In this document: positions 4,402-7,513 of the stretch, one piece after another | Layout of the letters: each line of letters begins with the position of its first letter | Position numbering within the stretch: position 1 is the first letter of the stretch | NCBI GenBank assembly: GCA_030038035.1 | Contig: JASHPP010000562.1 | Location: forward strand, 1-7,513 | Direction: 5' to 3' | Source: Trebonia sp. | GTDB lineage: Bacteria; Actinomycetota; Actinomycetes; Streptosporangiales; Streptosporangiaceae | Length of the DNA stretch: 7,513 nucleotides | Notes under the pieces: model-generated | Told to the model about the DNA's origin: nothing | Database searches by the model: none | What the model saw: only the letters and a program-made list of their open reading frames with translations | Position numbers and translations under genes: made by a program

Positions 4402-6470
4402 TCCTGCTCCGGGCCGGGCATGTCGAGTTCGGCGCGCAGCCAGGCGACGTCGATGCCCTTGGTTCCCTGGAAGGCGGCCAGGCCTGCCTGGTACTCGAAC
4501 TGGCGGAGCAGCGATTCCAGCCGGCCGACGTTCGCCACGTCGCCTTCGGCGGCCTGGCGCGGGGTGCGGCCACCCAGCGCGGGTACCCGCTCGTCCAGCC
4601 ACGACTTCTCCCAGCCTTCGGCGGCCGGCGCGGCGCCCGCCACGGCGGCGGGCGTGCCGGACCCCCAGGCGAAGTCCAGCGCGGGATCGACGTGCTTCTC
4701 CGCGGTCACCGCCGGGCTGGCGCCGAGCTGGGTGAGGATGCGGACCAGCCGGTTAAGGCGTTCCCGTGAGTTCACCGAGACCTGGATCTGCCCGTCGCCG
4801 AGCGTCAGGTGGCCGCGCACCCAGCGCTGGGGTTCGCCGGGCTCGTCGACGGGGTGCTGTCCGCGCGCCCGCACCTCGGCCAGCATCGTGTCGCGTTGCG
4901 CGGCCGGGACCTCCTTGCCCCACCAGACGATCCGGGTGCGATCGTCGTCATCTTCCCGGGAGAAGTCGGGGTGGGCCAGCAGCCGCTCGGTCACGTCGCC
5001 AGTGACGGTAATCGCCGCGTCGATGAGCAGCATGGGGTCACCGTCGGTGTTCTGCAGCCGCGGGGGCGTGGCGCGGTACCGCGTCACGTGCACGGCCAGC
5101 TCCGTCATGAGCGCCGCGGTCACCGTGCTTGCGAATCGCGCGTACTGTTCGCCCGCGGGTTCCTCGAGCTCCCAGCGGACGCCGTACGGCTCGGCACGTC
5201 CGAACCGGATCGGCTCGCGCTCAGGGATCTCATCGCGCGGCACGCCAATCATCACCTGGGCGATTATGCTGACCGCCTGGTCCACGTATTCGGCTACCGC
5301 GTCGCCTTCGGCCGGGCTGAGCCTGACCCCGGTGCCGCTGGCGCGCCAGATCCCGTCGACCGGGCCGACCGTCCCCAGCCACACGGTCCAGGGCGGCGCG
5401 GCGTCCAGGGCCGCCGCCGGGAACTCGGCGTACCTGCGAGTGCCGGAAACCAGGTCGGTGCACCACACCCCGGGCTTGGCCACCGGGTCCGCCAGCTGCC
5501 AGACTCCGCACTGCGCGTGCCTGGCCCACGCGGACGCCCGGGCCGCCAACGCCGGCGGGACAGACGGATCGGCGGCGAACGCCGTCAGCGCGGTCTCCTC
5601 CGGCCCTTCCTGCCTGTCCCGCTCGATGACTTCGTCCGGGTCCATGTCGCCGTCGTCACCGTCGCGGTCGCCAGCGCTGCTGAGTGCGGCCTCGAAGGCG
5701 AGGGCGGCGAACGCCTCATGGTCGGCGGGCGGCCAGTCCTCATCCGCCACCTTGGCGAGGTCCTCCTCCACCCGGTTCCGCACGATCTCGCCCCACGTGG
5801 TCTGCTCCAGGTAGCCGCCGATCGCATCGCGCAGCGCGACGAGGCCGGACCGGCCGGCGAACCGTTCCAGGGCGGCCCGCTCCAGCTCGCCGGGCTCGGT
5901 GTCCTCGTAGGCCCGCGCCACCGTCGCGGCGTAGATCTCGGCCGCGTGCTCGTCGCCAGGGTCATCGCGCAGGTGCGGCTCGATCAGCTCGATCGCCTCG
6001 CCGGGGTGCCCGATGGCCGCGATCGAGCGGATCACCTCAAGGCGCAGCGCGGCGTCGTCTTCGGCGTCTGTCCGGGCGAGCATCGCGGCGGTATGGCGGT
6101 GCTCGCCGTCCTCGTCCCCTGCGGCGTGCGCCGCCGACGCGGCGAAGGCGAGCACGCCCAGACCGGGCAGCGCCGCCGGCTCCGGCGCGCTCGCCAGCAG
6201 CAGGAGCCGGGCGGCCTCGGCCAGCTCCACGGCCGGGACGCCCGCGTCCAGCCGCATCCGGGCGATGGCCCCGGCGACAGGCGTGTCCGCCATTTCCGCC
6301 GCCACCAGCCTCGCCACCTCGGCCGGCTGGGTTCCCGGGTCCAGCAGCTGCCGGTAATGCTCGGACTGCTCCCTGTGGCGTTCCGCCCTGGCACGGCGCC
6401 GCGACTGCTCCGCGCGCCTCGCCTCTGACCTCGCCCGGTCCAGCCTCTTTTTGCGGCTGCTTTTCGCCAT
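4398..6470 (-). CDS. 690-residue multidomain protein of unknown function
   Basis: I do not recognise a named family. Residues 1-40 are a highly basic helix (KKRLDRARSEARRAEQSRRR), a likely nucleic-acid or ribosome-binding tail. Residues 45-260 are Ala/Glu-rich and helical with TPR-like spacing (EVIRSIAAIGHPGEAIELIE). Residues 266-290 are a very acidic linker (GDRDGDDGDMDPDE). Residues 320-400 look beta-rich (VWCTDLVSGTRRYAEF; WTVWLGTVGPVDGIW). Residues 551-590 contain GHLTLGDGQIQVSVNSRERL, a pattern I associate with SEC-C-type hypothetical proteins. The C-terminus has WLDERVPALGGRTPRQAAEG (624-643) followed by a helix ending in LLRQFEY, resembling the LGGxTP motif of DUF2384 (MbcA/ParS/Xre) antitoxin tails. 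No zinc-binding SEC-C cysteines, signal peptide or membrane segment are seen. The ATG at 6470 has AAGGAA upstream (6484-6479). It is likely a cytosolic, stand-alone gene. Confidence 0.88.
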   Translation of the reverse strand: MAKSSRKKRLDRARSEARRAEQSRRRARAERHREQSEHYRQLLDPGTQPAEVARLVAAEMADTPVAGAIARMRLDAGVPAVELAEAARLLLLASAPEPAALPGLGVLAFAASAAHAAGDEDGEHRHTAAMLARTDAEDDAALRLEVIRSIAAIGHPGEAIELIEPHLRDDPGDEHAAEIYAATVARAYEDTEPGELERAALERFAGRSGLVALRDAIGGYLEQTTWGEIVRNRVEEDLAKVADEDWPPADHEAFAALAFEAALSSAGDRDGDDGDMDPDEVIERDRQEGPEETALTAFAADPSVPPALAARASAWARHAQCGVWQLADPVAKPGVWCTDLVSGTRRYAEFPAAALDAAPPWTVWLGTVGPVDGIWRASGTGVRLSPAEGDAVAEYVDQAVSIIAQVMIGVPRDEIPEREPIRFGRAEPYGVRWELEEPAGEQYARFASTVTAALMTELAVHVTRYRATPPRLQNTDGDPMLLIDAAITVTGDVTERLLAHPDFSREDDDDRTRIVWWGKEVPAAQRDTMLAEVRARGQHPVDEPGEPQRWVRGHLTLGDGQIQVSVNSRERLNRLVRILTQLGASPAVTAEKHVDPALDFAWGSGTPAAVAGAAPAAEGWEKSWLDERVPALGGRTPRQAAEGDVANVGRLESLLRQFEYQAGLAAFQGTKGIDVAWLRAELDMPGPEQD

Positions 6471-6499
6471 GACGATCGTTCCTTCCCGTGCCCGGCAGC

Positions 6500-6505
6500 A
6501 GCCTA
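6500..6505 (-). promoter_or_regulatory. Candidate -10 element of the 690-residue gene
   Basis: TAGGCT on the minus strand fits TANNNT and predicts a start near 6493. This gives a leader of about 20 bases containing the AAGGAA ribosome-binding site before the ATG at 6470. No clear -35 is present. A separate promoter makes sense because a hairpin lies between this gene and the upstream vapC. Confidence 0.33.
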
Positions 6506-6611
6506 CCGGCCGGCGCCGTGCGGGGTTGCGCGCTCGGCGGGCGGGCCGAAGGCGGGCAGCAAGACTGGCGGGAGAGTAAGCCCGTTCCGTTCTGAGGAAA
6601 GAATGCGGGAA

Positions 6612-6643
6612 CCGGCCGTGACCGTCACCTGGGCTACGGCCGG
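6612..6643 (-). terminator. Candidate hairpin terminator after vapC
   Basis: CCGGCCGT (6612-6619) and ACGGCCGG (6636-6643) form a perfect 8-bp stem with a 16-base loop, 14 bases beyond the vapC stop at 6657. It lacks a T-tract. Position at the end of the vapBC operon and before the promoter region of the next gene supports termination; other hairpin roles are possible. Confidence 0.45.
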
Positions 6644-6656
6644 ACCCCGTGCCCGC

Positions 6657-7058
6657 TCAGTCCCGTGGGGATACCGTCGCCAGGCCAGCGTCGCGCGCCG
6701 CCTTGATCAGGCGGTCGTCGTAATTGACGATCGCATCGAGGTCCGGGGCGAGGATGCGCGCGGTGGCCAGGTGAATCGCGTCCCGTGAGCGCAGGCCGCG
6801 GTCGGGCTCGTTCATCGCTCCTGCCACGATGTCCTCGTCGATGGCGATGCCGGAGAAGGCGAGCAGCAAGTCGCGCGCATCAGGAAGCAGCGCGGGCATG
6901 CCGCGTGCCACGGCTCTGGTCACTTCGATCCGCAGCAGTGCCGACCTGACCCACTCGGCGTCCGCGCGCGCGTCATAAAAGGCGGCGAAGGCGCGGGAGT
7001 GCGTTTCCTGCGCCAGTAGCTTGATCACTGCGGAGGTGTCCGCGTAGTACAGGGTCAC
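6657..7058 (-). CDS. vapC: VapC-type PIN-domain ribonuclease toxin
   Basis: This 133-residue PIN protein carries Asp7 (MTLYYADTSAVIKLLAQE), Glu45 (LLRIEVTRAVAR), Asp93 (RSRDAIHLATA) and Asp114 (IVNYDDRLIKAA), the complete VapC metal-binding set. It should be an Mg-dependent RNase neutralised by the protein encoded directly upstream. The GTG start (7058-7056) overlaps the antitoxin TGA in a GTGA arrangement, so translation is coupled. It is of the same subtype as the broken toxin at 2654-3047 (both have RSxDAIHLATA and a Phd-type partner). They differ widely elsewhere, so these are related modules and not a recent duplication. It appears intact. Confidence 0.93.
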   Translation of the reverse strand: MTLYYADTSAVIKLLAQETHSRAFAAFYDARADAEWVRSALLRIEVTRAVARGMPALLPDARDLLLAFSGIAIDEDIVAGAMNEPDRGLRSRDAIHLATARILAPDLDAIVNYDDRLIKAARDAGLATVSPRD

Positions 7059-7327
7059 CAGCTTTCCTCGTCCCGCAGCGCTGCGAGCGCGTCCGAGAGC
7101 CGGTCTGTCCCATCACCAGGCCGCATGCGGGGCCGGTACCCGGGCCGCCGGGCGAGGGACGCACGGCCTGATGCGACCAGCCGGGCCAGCACCGGCGCGG
7201 GCTGGCGGTCTCCCACCGGAACTATCCGCGCTATGAGCCGTCCGTGTTCGGTCACATCGATGTTCTCTCCGTGCCGTACCCGCGCCAGCACCTCGCTCGT
7301 GTGGTGCCGCAAGTCCCGCAGGCCCAC
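7055..7327 (-). CDS. vapB: Phd/YefM-type VapB antitoxin
   Basis: This 90-residue protein reads MGLRDLRHHTSEVLARVRHG and then ENIDVTEHGRLIARIVPVGD, the canonical Phd-like DNA-binding half. It is followed by a toxin-binding tail with LARLVASGRASLARRPGYRP and a C-terminal LSDALAALRDEESW helix. The only start in this frame is GTG 7327; an in-frame TGA lies 7 codons further up. That start removes the few residues that usually precede VxLRDL, and it has no ribosome-binding site. An ATG at 7350, in a different frame by one base, would read MTASDAR and join the antitoxin if one C near 7328-7331 were absent. Either a short N-terminus or a one-base error or mutation is possible. It represses its own operon with VapC, probably at the palindrome upstream. 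Confidence 0.87.
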   Translation of the reverse strand: MGLRDLRHHTSEVLARVRHGENIDVTEHGRLIARIVPVGDRQPAPVLARLVASGRASLARRPGYRPRMRPGDGTDRLSDALAALRDEESW

Positions 7328-7355
7328 GGCGCGCGTCCGAAGCCGTCATGCCCTC

Positions 7356-7374
7356 ATTTGTATTACAAATTTGT
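7356..7374. promoter_or_regulatory. Overlapping palindromes upstream of vapBC, candidate operator
   Basis: ATTTGTA (7356-7362) and TACAAAT (7364-7370) are perfect 7-bp inverted arms around one base. A second perfect palindrome, ACAAATTTGT, overlaps at 7365-7374. They sit about 30-45 bases upstream of the antitoxin GTG, in an AT-rich island (about 7354-7386) inside very GC-rich DNA. This is the arrangement expected of an antitoxin-bound operator that covers the promoter. A -10 element could lie within it (TAATAC on the minus strand), but no clean -10/-35 pair is seen. Confidence 0.5.
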
Positions 7375-7416
7375 GGCAACAAAATAGGCGCGGCTGCACG
7401 GCCCGTCCGCCCCGCC

Positions 7417-7512
7417 TCAGTCGCCCCGATCGCAGCCTACGAGAATCTCCGCGGCCCCGAAGCTCCCATAGCCGCCTTGGTCACTGCGGCGGATCAATGC
7501 CCGGCGGAGGGA
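7417..7512 (-). other. Short open fragment at right edge, possibly an IS3-type transposase scrap
   Basis: A 31-codon frame enters from the right edge and stops at TGA 7419-7417. Residues ALIRRSDQGGYGSFGAAEIL loosely recall the HSDxGxQYxS motif around the second catalytic Asp of IS3-family transposases, but with Arg for His and one residue missing. It could equally be the tail of an unrelated gene or chance. No other feature is visible in 7387-7513. Confidence 0.15.
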
Positions 7513-7513
7513 A

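Noticed and set aside
4809..6428. Plus-strand frames of 464 and 539 codons opposite the 690-residue gene
   Set aside because: Antisense shadows. The minus-strand frame is longest and has a ribosome-binding site, candidate promoter, coherent helical and beta segments and convincing start; the plus frames are Arg/Gly/Ser-rich without motifs.

Overview
The window is very GC-rich with strong G/C third-position bias, frequent GTG starts and protein families typical of high-GC Gram-positives. It is most likely from an actinomycete (Actinomycetota). The genus cannot be read from the sequence. The overall character is an accessory, defence-type region: a CRISPR adaptation module, an insertion sequence, three type II toxin-antitoxin (TA) loci of which one is broken, and decayed gene fragments.

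Left part (1-2280): the N-terminus of an IS4-family transposase runs off the left edge. Its element appears to end at, or inside, the last codons of cas2. Next come cas2 and a natural Cas4-Cas1 fusion (547 aa), both on the minus strand. The fusion keeps the Cas4 cysteine cluster and nuclease motifs and the Cas1 Glu/His/Asp-Glu active site. Cas4-Cas1 fusions are known from subtype I-G (formerly I-U) and type V-B loci. No effector genes and no CRISPR array are visible, so within this window the module is orphaned.

Middle (2280-4400): a small GYD-domain gene is divergent from cas4-cas1. Then comes a decayed Phd/VapC pair on the minus strand with three single-base frame breaks, and divergent from it an intact VapB(PSK family)/VapC pair on the plus strand. 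The stretch 4106-4397 carries only a possible remnant of a short-chain dehydrogenase.

Right part (4398-7513): a 690-residue multidomain protein of unknown function on the minus strand, preceded by a third, apparently functional, Phd-type/VapC module on the same strand. An AT-rich overlapping palindrome lies just upstream of that antitoxin and is a good operator candidate. The last ~100 bases hold only a short open fragment.

Cas4-Cas1 and Cas2 would capture and integrate spacers. The VapBC modules are autoregulated RNase toxin/antitoxin pairs that commonly accumulate in mobile or defence regions. The GYD protein and the 690-aa protein have no assigned role. Any functional link between them and CRISPR or TA is inference from position only.
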